Origin: SZUA-254 sp031379665
GTDB taxonomy: Bacteria; Bacteroidota; Ignavibacteria; UBA10030; SZUA-254
Assembly (NCBI GenBank): GCA_031379665.1
Contig: JANNFI010000135.1
Location: forward strand, 1 to 38,509
Length of the DNA: 38,509 nucleotides
Direction: 5' to 3'
Shown here one piece after another: positions 31,178 through 38,509 of this stretch. A program made the translations under genes and the position numbers. Every line of letters begins with the position of its first letter. Within the stretch, counting starts at the first letter, position 1. The notes beneath the pieces are model-generated. The model saw only the letters and a program-made list of their open reading frames with translations. It was not told where the DNA came from and searched no databases.

Positions 31178-31962
31178 AGCGTGAATCGAATGCGACTCAC
31201 AAGTTGGGACGTCAGCCGGCCGGCTTTTTTGTGGCACTGTTTCTCACCCTCATCTGGGCCGGTTGCGGTTCGTCGGGGGAGATGGTGAACATCGGTGCCG
31301 AGGAACGGTTCGCGATGGGGAAGGCCCTGTTCGACGACGGGGATTACCTCGAAGCCACCACGGAATTCGAAATCGTCAAGCTTCAGTTCCCGGGGAGCAT
31401 CGTCGCAGACGACGCCCAGTTCTACATGGGGGAGTCGCGTTTCAACAAGGAGGAATATCTCCTCGCCGTCGAGGAGTACCGGACGCTCAAGCGCAACATG
31501 GCCTCCAGCCCCCTCATACCTGCGGCGCAGTACCGGATCGGCCTGAGCTACTATAATCTCGCGCCGAGACCGAGCCTGGACCAGACCTATACCAGGCAGG
31601 CGATCGACGAGTTCCAGGCGTTCGTGGAGTACTATCCCCTCGACGAGCGAAGAGCTGACGCCGAGGAAAAAATCCGGGAACTCAACGGACGGCTCGCCGA
31701 AAAACTGTACGAGTCAGCGGAACAATACGTCGACCTGGGATACCATCGATCTGCGGGGGTCTATTTCGACCTCGTCATACAGCAATACCACGATTCGCCC
31801 TACGCGGAACTCTCGTACCTCGGCAAGATCAAGAGCCTGCTCACCAGGGGGAGGTCCGGCGAGGCACGCGAGGAAATCGCGAAACTCCTCGAGCGTTTTC
31901 CCTCGACCACGTTGAGGGAGGAGGTCGAGGAAATCCTCGCTTCTCTCCCCGACCGTCAATGA
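31174..31962 (+). CDS. bamD: Outer membrane protein assembly factor BamD
   Basis: 262 residues from TTG. The signal peptide and lipobox end at Cys31 (IWAGC). TPR pairs follow: RFAMGKALFDDGDYLEATTEFEIVKLQFPGS, ADDAQFYMGESRFNKEEYLLAVEEYRTLKR, and two to three further repeats to about 250. This is the BamD/YfiO/ComL layout. It is an outer-membrane lipoprotein of the BAM complex that helps BamA insert beta-barrel proteins. Its TTG overlaps the stop of the lipoprotein gene before it. No other bam gene is in the window. It confirms a Gram-negative envelope. Confidence 0.93.
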   Translation: MKRESNATHKLGRQPAGFFVALFLTLIWAGCGSSGEMVNIGAEERFAMGKALFDDGDYLEATTEFEIVKLQFPGSIVADDAQFYMGESRFNKEEYLLAVEEYRTLKRNMASSPLIPAAQYRIGLSYYNLAPRPSLDQTYTRQAIDEFQAFVEYYPLDERRADAEEKIRELNGRLAEKLYESAEQYVDLGYHRSAGVYFDLVIQQYHDSPYAELSYLGKIKSLLTRGRSGEAREEIAKLLERFPSTTLREEVEEILASLPDRQ

Positions 31963-31981
31963 ACCGACTAAGGGCCTGATC

Positions 31982-32464
31982 ATGAAAAAACGAAAACGCT
32001 TCGTCCGGGATTCACATGTAGAGATGACGCAGCTCGTCCTCCCGAACGACACCAATTACCTCGGCAACCTCCTTGGTGGAAGGCTGATGGAGTGGATGGA
32101 CATTGCCGCGGCGATCTCCGCGCAACGTCACTCCAACCGGATCTGCGTCACCGCCGCGGTCGACAACCTCGTGTTCCACCAGCCGATCCGACTGGGGGAG
32201 GTCGTGACCCTCAGGGCCTCGGTCAACCGGGTGTTTGGCACCTCGATGGAGGTGGGTGTCATGGTGAGCGCCGAAAACCAGCTGACGGGGGTCAGGAAGA
32301 CGGCGAACACGGCCTATCTCACATTCGTTGCGATTTCCGGGGCAGGGACACCCGAGAAAGCTGAACCGATCCATCCGGCCACCGCAGAGGAACGGCGCCG
32401 CTATCGTCAGGCGCTCGTCCGCAGAAACTTCAGGCTGCAGCACCGCCGCGACTCCGGCCGATGA
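31982..32464 (+). CDS. Acyl-CoA thioesterase, hotdog fold (YciA/ACOT-like)
   Basis: 160 residues. The hotdog core is clear: VLPNDTNYLGNLLGGRLMEWMDIAAAISAQRH (about 19-50, with the catalytic Asn and Asp region), AVDNLVFHQPIRLGEVVTLRASVNRVFGTSMEVGVMV, and NTAYLTFVAI. It hydrolyses acyl-CoA to free acid in the cytoplasm; such enzymes are usually hexamers. The C-terminal tail is basic. Its stop overlaps the ATG of the VCBS protein (ATGA), an odd coupling of a cytoplasmic enzyme with a secreted protein. Substrate length unknown. Confidence 0.93.
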   Translation: MKKRKRFVRDSHVEMTQLVLPNDTNYLGNLLGGRLMEWMDIAAAISAQRHSNRICVTAAVDNLVFHQPIRLGEVVTLRASVNRVFGTSMEVGVMVSAENQLTGVRKTANTAYLTFVAISGAGTPEKAEPIHPATAEERRRYRQALVRRNFRLQHRRDSGR

Positions 32465-34728
32465 CCACGCCGGGATACCTGCCGGGGAGAACACCACCGA
32501 ACCGTGACGCAGTCCGAAGAGCGCACCTCCTGATCCTGGCGTTGATCCTCTGTGCGTCCTCTCTCGGCGCTCAGCCGTCGAAGGTCGCCTTCGACTACCG
32601 TTCGGAATTGAAGCTCTCTCACGATGCGGAGGTCCAGGCGAGGGGCGATTTCAACGGCGACGGCGTCCCCGACGTGATCGTCGCCGGGTCGGGCCACATC
32701 ACGGTCTTCGAACAGGGAGGCAGTTCCTTCGAATGGAAACTTCTTCACGGCCCCGCATCCGCGCGCGTCCCCCTCGTGGCCGCCTGCGGCCGCCTGAACC
32801 CGGATCAGCGCGATGACGTCGTTTTCCTCACGGGCCCGCGGCCACTCACTGCGGAAATATTCCTGACTGGGGGTGGCGGCATCCCCGTCCCGTCGTCAAC
32901 GCTCGAACTTCCGGGCGATTTTCAACAGCTCACGATTGCCGATCTCGACGCCGACCGGAACGCCGATCTCCTCCTGTACGGGAAAAAAACGCTCGGGATC
33001 ACGACATTCGCCGGCAACGGCAGGGGAGGCTTCACGCCCGGGCCGGTCCTCTTTCCGGATATCTCCGTGAGTCAGGTGGTCGTGTCGCTCCTCGATGGCG
33101 ACGATCAGCCGGACATCGCTCTCGTCGACTGGATCGGGAACAGGGTCGATATCTGCTCGGGCTTCGGGAATTTCGTTTATAGCGATCCGTTCGTCCTGGA
33201 GTTCGATGACGAACCGATCGCCCTGGCGATCGGCGACCTCACCGGGGACCGGCACCGGGACATTGTCCTGGGATTCGGGGAACACCCCGGCTTCAGGGTA
33301 TACGCTGGAGACGGCTCCGGTAATTATTCCGACACAGAACGGAGCGAACTCACTGCGGCGCCGGAGAAGATCCGCGTGGGTGACGTCGACGGCGACGGCC
33401 GCAACGACATCCTGATGTTCCTCCCCGCTGCGAGGTCACTCGTCGTCCGGTACCAGGACGGCGCCGGGTTCTTCGGTTCTCAGCAATCGTACGCCACAGG
33501 TCCCTCGCCGCACGACGTCCTCTTCTTTCAGGATTCCCGGAGGCGATTCCTGAACTCGGCCGTCTTGTCCTCCGATGACGGCGTCGTGCGGATCCTCCAC
33601 AACCGGTCCATCGAGTTTCCCGGGCCCGCCGAATGGAATTTCGCGACCGGCAATGACCCGGTCGACGTAGAGCTGGCCGACCTGAACGATGACGGCTGGA
33701 TGGACGTCGTGCTGACCCAGGCCTCGGAACCGGTTCTGAACCTCTTCCTCAACGATGGGAAGGGTAACCTGAACGGCCAGTCGACCCTCGTCCTGCCGCA
33801 CGCCGTCACCGGGCTGATCCCCCTGGTGTCCTCGGCTCGAGAACGTGACTTTCTGGGCACCGGTCCGGACGGAGCGACCATGACGCACATCTCCCTGAAC
33901 CGCGGCGACCTCACCGTTTCGCCGATGACCGTCACAGCTTCCGGCCCCGCGGAGGCCCTCGACGCGCGGCGTTCGGAGGAAGGGGGGGGGCGACGCATCT
34001 ATGCCATGGTCGGAGGAACGGGCGGCCGGGACGCCCACCTGCTCGCCTACGATCTCATCGACCGGAACCGTTACGAGGAGACCGATACTCGCATCGCGAT
34101 GCCTCAGCGCATCGTTGCCACGACGACCCACGACTCCGACCGCGACGGGCTGCGGGACCTCGTCTTGATCACGGTCTCCGACAGCGGGTCTGAATGGACG
34201 GTGACGAGCTACCGCCAGATCGCCGACGGATTCGAATTCCACGGTAACATCACCGTCGGTTACCCGGGAACCCGGTCGTCTGGCGTCTCGGCCTGGATGG
34301 CCGACCTGAACGCCGACGGGGTCGACGACCTGCTCCTGAACCTCCAGAAACCCGACAACATCCTCGCCGTCGCCATCGCGACCGGTGATACGGCGTTCGG
34401 TGACGTCGAGGTCATCGCTTCGGATGTCAGAATTCCGTTCCGCAAGTCGCTCCTGGTGACCGATTTCGATTCAGACGGCCGGGTTGACCTCGTGTTCGTG
34501 AATGACCGGACGAGGACCGTGCAATTCCTGCCGGGCGACGGAACCGGGCGGTTCGCGGGCCCCGTCAACCTCACGAGTTCGAGAGGGGTCAGGAGTTTCG
34601 GGATCGGCGACCTCAATCACGACAACGAAAATGAGCTCATCCTCACCGTCGCCGACGAAGGCGTCCTCTCGGTGACATCGTTCCATCATCCCCTCTTCGA
34701 ACGAAAGAAGGGGAAGGCCCGTGAGTGA
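32461..34728 (+). CDS. Secreted VCBS/FG-GAP repeat protein
   Basis: 755 residues with a signal peptide (about 20-37, LILALILCASSLGAQ, after an unusually long polar leader). At least seven calcium-loop repeats follow: DFNGDGVPDVIVAG, DLDADRNADLLLYG, DVDGDGRNDILMF, DLNDDGWMDVVLTQ, DLNADGVDDLLLNLQ, DFDSDGRVDLVFVN and DLNHDNENELILTV. This is the FG-GAP beta-propeller seen in integrin-like and secreted bacterial proteins. No C-terminal sorting tail is visible, unlike the next gene. It overlaps the thioesterase by ATGA and the metalloprotease by 8 bp. A surface or outer-membrane binding role is likely; ligand unknown. Confidence 0.9.
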   Translation: MTTPGYLPGRTPPNRDAVRRAHLLILALILCASSLGAQPSKVAFDYRSELKLSHDAEVQARGDFNGDGVPDVIVAGSGHITVFEQGGSSFEWKLLHGPASARVPLVAACGRLNPDQRDDVVFLTGPRPLTAEIFLTGGGGIPVPSSTLELPGDFQQLTIADLDADRNADLLLYGKKTLGITTFAGNGRGGFTPGPVLFPDISVSQVVVSLLDGDDQPDIALVDWIGNRVDICSGFGNFVYSDPFVLEFDDEPIALAIGDLTGDRHRDIVLGFGEHPGFRVYAGDGSGNYSDTERSELTAAPEKIRVGDVDGDGRNDILMFLPAARSLVVRYQDGAGFFGSQQSYATGPSPHDVLFFQDSRRRFLNSAVLSSDDGVVRILHNRSIEFPGPAEWNFATGNDPVDVELADLNDDGWMDVVLTQASEPVLNLFLNDGKGNLNGQSTLVLPHAVTGLIPLVSSARERDFLGTGPDGATMTHISLNRGDLTVSPMTVTASGPAEALDARRSEEGGGRRIYAMVGGTGGRDAHLLAYDLIDRNRYEETDTRIAMPQRIVATTTHDSDRDGLRDLVLITVSDSGSEWTVTSYRQIADGFEFHGNITVGYPGTRSSGVSAWMADLNADGVDDLLLNLQKPDNILAVAIATGDTAFGDVEVIASDVRIPFRKSLLVTDFDSDGRVDLVFVNDRTRTVQFLPGDGTGRFAGPVNLTSSRGVRSFGIGDLNHDNENELILTVADEGVLSVTSFHHPLFERKKGKARE

Positions 34729-36376
34729 CCCCCGATCGCGTCCCGGATTGCGGAGGTGGGCCGTGTCCTCCATTGTGTGCGCTTCGCTGGTCCTGATTCC
34801 GGCGGCGATGTCCCTCCGGGCGGACGACGGCGCCGCGGGTGACGAGGGGCGCTCGCGCGATGGTAAATGCGGCCTACAAGCCTGGCTTCGTGAATCAGGG
34901 TTCATGGAGCCAGGGACCCATCAGGCGTTCATGGCCACCCCCTTCGTCCAGACCGCACTGCAGGCCGAGCGTACGATCGGAGTTTTTCGGTTCCACTATG
35001 ATACCACGGGATCGAACGCCCCGGCCATGCTTGATCCCCTGGGGAACAGAATTCCCGGGACCCACGAGGTTTTCGTTGATTCAGCCGGCTCCATCTTCAG
35101 CGAGGTCTACGACGTGCAGACGTCGGAGCTCGGATACATCTCCCCGATTCAGCCTGACCCCGGGCTGTACGACGTGACCATCAGCAACGCGTCCCCGTAC
35201 TATGGTTGGACGACGCGCGGCACGCGGATCGGGATGTCGACACCGGCGCGGTACACCAGCACGATCGTCGTCGATCAGGATTTCCGGGAATTCGCCAGCA
35301 GGGGACTCGACGGTCTGCGCGTAACGGCCGCGCACGAATTTTTCCACGCCGTGCAGTTCGGTTCATATGGTTACTGGGCAGGCGATGAGTACTTCATGGA
35401 GATTACGTCGACCTGGATGGAGGACGTCGTCTACGACGACATCAATGACTATTACCAGTACATCAGGGGTCTGCCCGGCCCGGGAGGGTACCCGCCGCGG
35501 GGACATTTTGTCCACCCGGACTCCTCCTTCCCGACGAGTGACGGCCTCCTCGAATACAGCCGTTCAATCTTCGGCAAGTTTATCGAAAAAAAATACTCGC
35601 GGGACGTCATCCGACGAACCTGGGAACTCATGCCCGGCGGGGTGGCGGTCCACGCCCTCAACAGCGCCCTCAATGAATGGGAATCGTCCTTCAGGGAGGC
35701 TTTCCTGCAATGGGCCGTCTGGAACACGAAGACCGGCCCCGACGCCGATACCTCGGCTTTCTATACGGAGGGCCGGGAATATCCCCGGATCGTCACGGCG
35801 CCGGTGATGGATTATACACCGCCGTCACGGTCGATCAGCGATGAAATCGGCGCGCTCTCTGTTTTTTATTACCCGGTGAACATCGTCGGGTCCACCCCGA
35901 TGTCGGTCATCGTCGCGAACATCAACGAGACCGCACCCCGTGGGATTCACTCGTTCGTCTACGAGATGGCCGACGCGGGAGACGAGTCGTACAAAAGTCT
36001 GGCGAACGGCCTGTTCGTTCGCCTCGACGTCTCCGACCCGTCGAACTGGTCGACGCTCGAAACCGTCCCTTCAGTCATTGCAGCAGTCACGCCCGCACCC
36101 AATCCATTCACGTTCGACGATTCGCACGCGCTCAATTTTCACATCCCTGCGACGGCCAGGCCGGCCTCGGTCAGCCTGACGGTCCTCAGGATCGGCATGG
36201 ACCGGGTATTCCAGGGACCCCTGTCCCTGCGCGACGACCTCTCGACGCCGTTCGTGCAGATCGCGGAGTGGGACGTCCACGACGGATTCAGCCGGCCGCT
36301 TTCCAGCGGTATCTACATCTATATCCTCACCGTCGACGGCGCTGAACATACCGGAAAATTTTCAGTGGTCAGGTAG
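34721..36376 (+). CDS. Secreted HEFFH metalloprotease with T9SS-like C-terminal domain
   Basis: 551 residues from GTG, with a signal peptide (about 12-33). The zinc motif is H205-E-F-F-H209 (AAHEFFHAVQFG), followed by a Glu-containing helix FMEITSTWMED about 20 residues on, as in gluzincins; the layout matches the 'MXAN_6640-type putative metalloprotease' family. The last 85 residues (from about PAPNPFTFDD) form an Ig-like domain ending in LSSGIYIYILTVDGAEHTGKFSVVR, very close to the type A sorting domain of type IX secretion (GIYxY, then K/R near the end). It is probably exported through T9SS and attached to or released from the surface. It overlaps the VCBS gene by 8 bp. Confidence 0.85.
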   Translation: MSDPRSRPGLRRWAVSSIVCASLVLIPAAMSLRADDGAAGDEGRSRDGKCGLQAWLRESGFMEPGTHQAFMATPFVQTALQAERTIGVFRFHYDTTGSNAPAMLDPLGNRIPGTHEVFVDSAGSIFSEVYDVQTSELGYISPIQPDPGLYDVTISNASPYYGWTTRGTRIGMSTPARYTSTIVVDQDFREFASRGLDGLRVTAAHEFFHAVQFGSYGYWAGDEYFMEITSTWMEDVVYDDINDYYQYIRGLPGPGGYPPRGHFVHPDSSFPTSDGLLEYSRSIFGKFIEKKYSRDVIRRTWELMPGGVAVHALNSALNEWESSFREAFLQWAVWNTKTGPDADTSAFYTEGREYPRIVTAPVMDYTPPSRSISDEIGALSVFYYPVNIVGSTPMSVIVANINETAPRGIHSFVYEMADAGDESYKSLANGLFVRLDVSDPSNWSTLETVPSVIAAVTPAPNPFTFDDSHALNFHIPATARPASVSLTVLRIGMDRVFQGPLSLRDDLSTPFVQIAEWDVHDGFSRPLSSGIYIYILTVDGAEHTGKFSVVR

Positions 36377-36385
36377 GGACGCGCG

Positions 36386-37036
36386 ATGCCGGACATCGAG
36401 ATCGTCGCCGAGGAGCTCCGGAAGGACTTCAACCGTCGCCCCATCTTTTCGGGGGTGTCGTTCCACCTCCGTGGAGGGGAAACCCTCGCGGTGTCGGGCA
36501 GGAATGGCTCCGGGAAATCGACGCTTCTGAAGATCGTGGCATCGCTCCTCTCGCCCTCGTCGGGGACGTTCAGGATGAAGGTAGGAGGGAAACCGGTCCC
36601 GGAGCGTCTGATGTTCCGTCACATCGGGATGGTCGCCCCGTACCTGCAGGTGTACGAGGAATTCACGGCGCTCGAGAACCTCACAATCATCGACCGGATA
36701 CGGGGGGGGACGCGCACCGCGGCCGACTACGAAAGGCTCCTGGCGATGGTCACGCTCGAGCGGCGCAGGCACGATTTCGTACGGACGTTCTCCTCCGGGA
36801 TGAAGCAACGCCTGAAATACGCCCTCGCGTGGATGGACCGGCCGCCGCTGCTCCTCCTCGACGAACCGCGTACGAACCTGGACGCGGAGGGAATCGCGAT
36901 GGTGCTCACGCTCTTCGAGGAGCAGAAGAAGGAGGGTATCGCGATCATCGCGACCAACGAGCAGGATGATGTGGCGATCTGCGCCTCGGAAATCGCGCTC
37001 GGATCCGACGGGATCCCGAAGGGAGCCCCGGCGTGA
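36386..37036 (+). CDS. ccmA: Heme exporter ATP-binding protein CcmA
   Basis: 216 residues, ABC ATPase. Walker A is GRNGSGKS (about 38-45), the signature is FSSGMKQR (about 135-142), Walker B is LLLLDEP, and the H-loop position reads IIATNEQDD. In place of the H-loop histidine there is asparagine (N192 or so), a difference from the usual CcmA. It drives CcmB in release of heme from CcmC to CcmE for cytochrome c maturation. It starts 9 bp after the metalloprotease and overlaps ccmB (ATGA-like overlap, 37033-37036). Family by motif and by neighbours. Confidence 0.93.
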   Translation: MPDIEIVAEELRKDFNRRPIFSGVSFHLRGGETLAVSGRNGSGKSTLLKIVASLLSPSSGTFRMKVGGKPVPERLMFRHIGMVAPYLQVYEEFTALENLTIIDRIRGGTRTAADYERLLAMVTLERRRHDFVRTFSSGMKQRLKYALAWMDRPPLLLLDEPRTNLDAEGIAMVLTLFEEQKKEGIAIIATNEQDDVAICASEIALGSDGIPKGAPA

Positions 37037-37713
37037 AGGCCGGCGGATTCGCGGACGTCACGGCGGCTGTGTTCAGGAAGGACACCGCCTCGGAGCTGAG
37101 GACGCGGTACGCCCTCAACGCCCTCTTTCTCTTTACGGTCACGACGCTCTCGATCATCCTTTTCTCGTTCCAGTCGGCGGTGGTACCGACCCAGGTCCAC
37201 GCCGGCCTCCTCTGGGTGCTGATATTCTTCGCGGCGATGTCAGGCCTCTCCAGGACGTTTATCACCGAGGAGGACCGGGGGACGATCCTGCTCCTAAAGC
37301 TTTCGACCATCTCGACGCCCGTGTTCTATGGGAAGCTCCTGTTCAATGTCCTGCTCCTCCTCGCGCTGACGACCGTCCTGACCGTCCTTTACGCACTCGT
37401 AGTCCCCGGATTCGCCGTGGAGGGCCTCTGGACGCTCTGCACGGCCCTCTTCCTCGGCACGGTCGGGCTCGCCTCGGCCTCCACGATCATCGGCGCGCTG
37501 ATCGCCAAGGCGAACGCCAGGGGAACCCTCTATCCGGTCCTCTCGTTTCCGATCGTGTTGCCGCTCCTGCTGACCGCCATCCGGGCGACTACCATAGCGA
37601 TTGAGGACCCCCGGTGGGACGCGGCCTCGGACGAGTTCCGGGTGCTCCTGTCGTACATCGTGGCCATCAACGCGGTATCGTACCTGGTGTTCGACTTCAT
37701 CTGGAAGGATTGA
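37033..37713 (+). CDS. ccmB: Heme exporter membrane protein CcmB
   Basis: 226 residues from GTG, with about six membrane helices (for example LFLFTVTTLSIILFSF, LLWVLIFFAAMSGLSRTF, LFNVLLLLALTTVLTVLY). The segment FRKDTASELRTRYALNALFLF at the start and the loop EEDRGTILLLKLSTIST match CcmB. It forms the channel part of the CcmAB heme transporter and is coupled to ccmA by overlap. A promoter follows 7 bp after its stop, so ccmC can be made separately. Confidence 0.94.
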   Translation: MKAGGFADVTAAVFRKDTASELRTRYALNALFLFTVTTLSIILFSFQSAVVPTQVHAGLLWVLIFFAAMSGLSRTFITEEDRGTILLLKLSTISTPVFYGKLLFNVLLLLALTTVLTVLYALVVPGFAVEGLWTLCTALFLGTVGLASASTIIGALIAKANARGTLYPVLSFPIVLPLLLTAIRATTIAIEDPRWDAASDEFRVLLSYIVAINAVSYLVFDFIWKD

Positions 37714-37720
37714 GCGGTTT

Positions 37721-37748
37721 TTGAGCAACCGAAATTATTGCTTATCTT
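37721..37748 (+). promoter_or_regulatory. Internal promoter before ccmC
   Basis: TTGAGC (37721-37726), 16 bp, TATCTT (37743-37748, then GG). It starts near 37756, 16 bp before the ccmC ATG, inside the 58-bp ccmB-ccmC gap. Confidence 0.5.
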
Positions 37749-37771
37749 GGAACCATGATATTGATGTCGCG

Positions 37772-38461
37772 ATGAAGGGATTCCAGATCATACTCGGACT
37801 GTGGTTGACGGCGGTGATCATCTGCGCCTACGTCTTCCCGATCGTCCCCGACGTGACCGAATGGTATCAGTACCCGGTCATCCCCGGGCTCGAGGAGAAG
37901 GCCAGGATCCTGTTTTTTCACGTCCCGCTCGCGTGGACGTCGGTCGTTGCGTTCGTCGTGTCGGTGATTTTCGCCATCCGTTACCTCCGGCGAAAGCAAC
38001 TCGACGACGATCTCCGATCGGGTTCGGCAGCCGGCCTGGGCCTCCTGTTCTGCGCCCTTACCACCCTCACCGGGGCGATCTGGGCGAAGTTTTCCTGGGG
38101 GTCGTTCTGGAACTGGGACCCGAGGGAGACCTCCATCTTCGTTCTCCTCCTGATCTACGGGGCCTACTTCGCGCTCAGGTCGTCGGTTCAGGAGGACGAG
38201 AAACGGGCCACCCTCGCCGCCGTCTACGCCATCATCGCCGGCGTCACAATGCCGTTCCTGATGTTCGTGATGCCGCGGATCGTCGCCAGCCTCCATCCGG
38301 ATCCCATCATCAACACCAGAGGGAAGGTAAGCATGAACCCGACGATGCTCATCGTGTTTCTTTCCTCGCTGGCGGGTTTCACAGGCCTCTTCTTCTGGAT
38401 CTTCTCGCTCAAGGTCCGCGTCGCGCGGCTCGAATTCAAACGATCAATCCAAGGTGACTGA
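37772..38461 (+). CDS. ccmC: Heme lyase/export protein CcmC (CcsA family)
   Basis: 229 residues from the ATG at 37772 (an ATG at 37755 is out of frame). About six helices, with the tryptophan-rich heme-binding motif WGSFWNWDPRET at about 109-120 and conserved His residues in FFHVPLAW and near ASLHPDP. It binds heme and passes it to CcmE on the periplasmic side in c-type cytochrome maturation. It is read either from ccmA or from its own promoter. The GTG of a ccmD-like gene follows the stop at once. Confidence 0.95.
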   Translation: MKGFQIILGLWLTAVIICAYVFPIVPDVTEWYQYPVIPGLEEKARILFFHVPLAWTSVVAFVVSVIFAIRYLRRKQLDDDLRSGSAAGLGLLFCALTTLTGAIWAKFSWGSFWNWDPRETSIFVLLLIYGAYFALRSSVQEDEKRATLAAVYAIIAGVTMPFLMFVMPRIVASLHPDPIINTRGKVSMNPTMLIVFLSSLAGFTGLFFWIFSLKVRVARLEFKRSIQGD

Positions 38462-38509
38462 GTGTACGACTTCCTTGAGGCAAACTCGCTCTACCTCGTC
38501 CTCGGCATC
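38462..38509 (+). CDS. CcmD-like small protein, 5' end only
   Basis: Open from GTG to the window end: 16 residues, MYDFLEANSLYLVLGI. The start lies directly after the ccmC stop. In this group a 35-60 residue single-helix CcmD-family protein with just this kind of N-terminus follows ccmC. It would aid heme handover between CcmABC and CcmE. The call rests on position and a short sequence. Confidence 0.6.
   Translation, partial: MYDFLEANSLYLVLGI

Noticed and set aside
37755..37771. ATG at 37755 as ccmC start
   Set aside because: Out of frame with CcmC and gives only a short product.

Overview
The window looks like a chromosomal stretch of a high-GC Gram-negative bacterium of the Fibrobacteres-Chlorobi-Bacteroidetes superphylum, probably close to Ignavibacteria/Chlorobiota. 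The reasons are an outer-membrane lipoprotein BamD, a GT9 heptosyltransferase-like enzyme, a type IX-secretion-like C-terminal domain on a secreted metalloprotease, a folB-folK-deoxynucleoside kinase run, a CcmABC(D) cluster, and -10 elements of the TAnnTT type. The lineage is inferred from gene content, not from a marker tree. Four tRNA genes are present; I see no rRNA, insertion sequence, prophage or CRISPR array.

Layout. 1-3287 (+): the 3' end of an alpha-glucan phosphorylase, a GH13-fold protein with altered active-site motifs, and an SRAP (YedK/HMCES-type) abasic-site protein. 3262-6683 (-): a three-gene cassette read from an operator-bearing promoter, made of a RecA/RadA-like protein with degraded Walker motifs, a 90-residue charged helical protein, and a divergent family B DNA polymerase resembling archaeal PolB2. 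6759-9202 (-): a PLP aminotransferase and an amino-acid permease. 9272-10642 (+): a secreted GH47 alpha-mannosidase. 10733-12434 (+): tRNA-Lys, tRNA-Leu, a small secreted protein, Maf, and a stand-alone B12-binding domain. 12476-17090 (-): tRNA-Ser(GGA), NfeD, slipin, and a second family B polymerase with all exonuclease and polymerase motifs.

17091-17578 is the longest stretch without a protein gene. On the minus strand it carries a well-formed promoter and a terminator about 100 bp apart, so it probably encodes an undescribed small RNA. 17579-20442 (+): a DUF1028-TPR protein, tRNA-Ser(GCT) and gltX. 20501-23436 (+): folB, folK, a deoxynucleoside kinase, a small membrane protein and a GT9 enzyme. 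23520-29517 (+): nadA, acnA, acs and a rhodanese, the last three linked by ATGA overlaps. 29647-38509 (+): htpX, a lipoprotein, bamD, a thioesterase, a VCBS-repeat protein, a secreted metalloprotease, ccmA, ccmB, ccmC and the start of a ccmD-like gene.

The most interesting part is the minus-strand cassette at 3.3-6.7 kb. A divergent polymerase, a probably non-catalytic RecA-like protein and a small protein are overlapped or coupled. Their promoter holds a 14-bp palindrome exactly in its 17-bp spacer and a second near-copy 31 bp upstream. They lie tail to tail with the SRAP gene. This reads as a repressor-controlled, probably DNA-damage-inducible lesion-tolerance or repair module.
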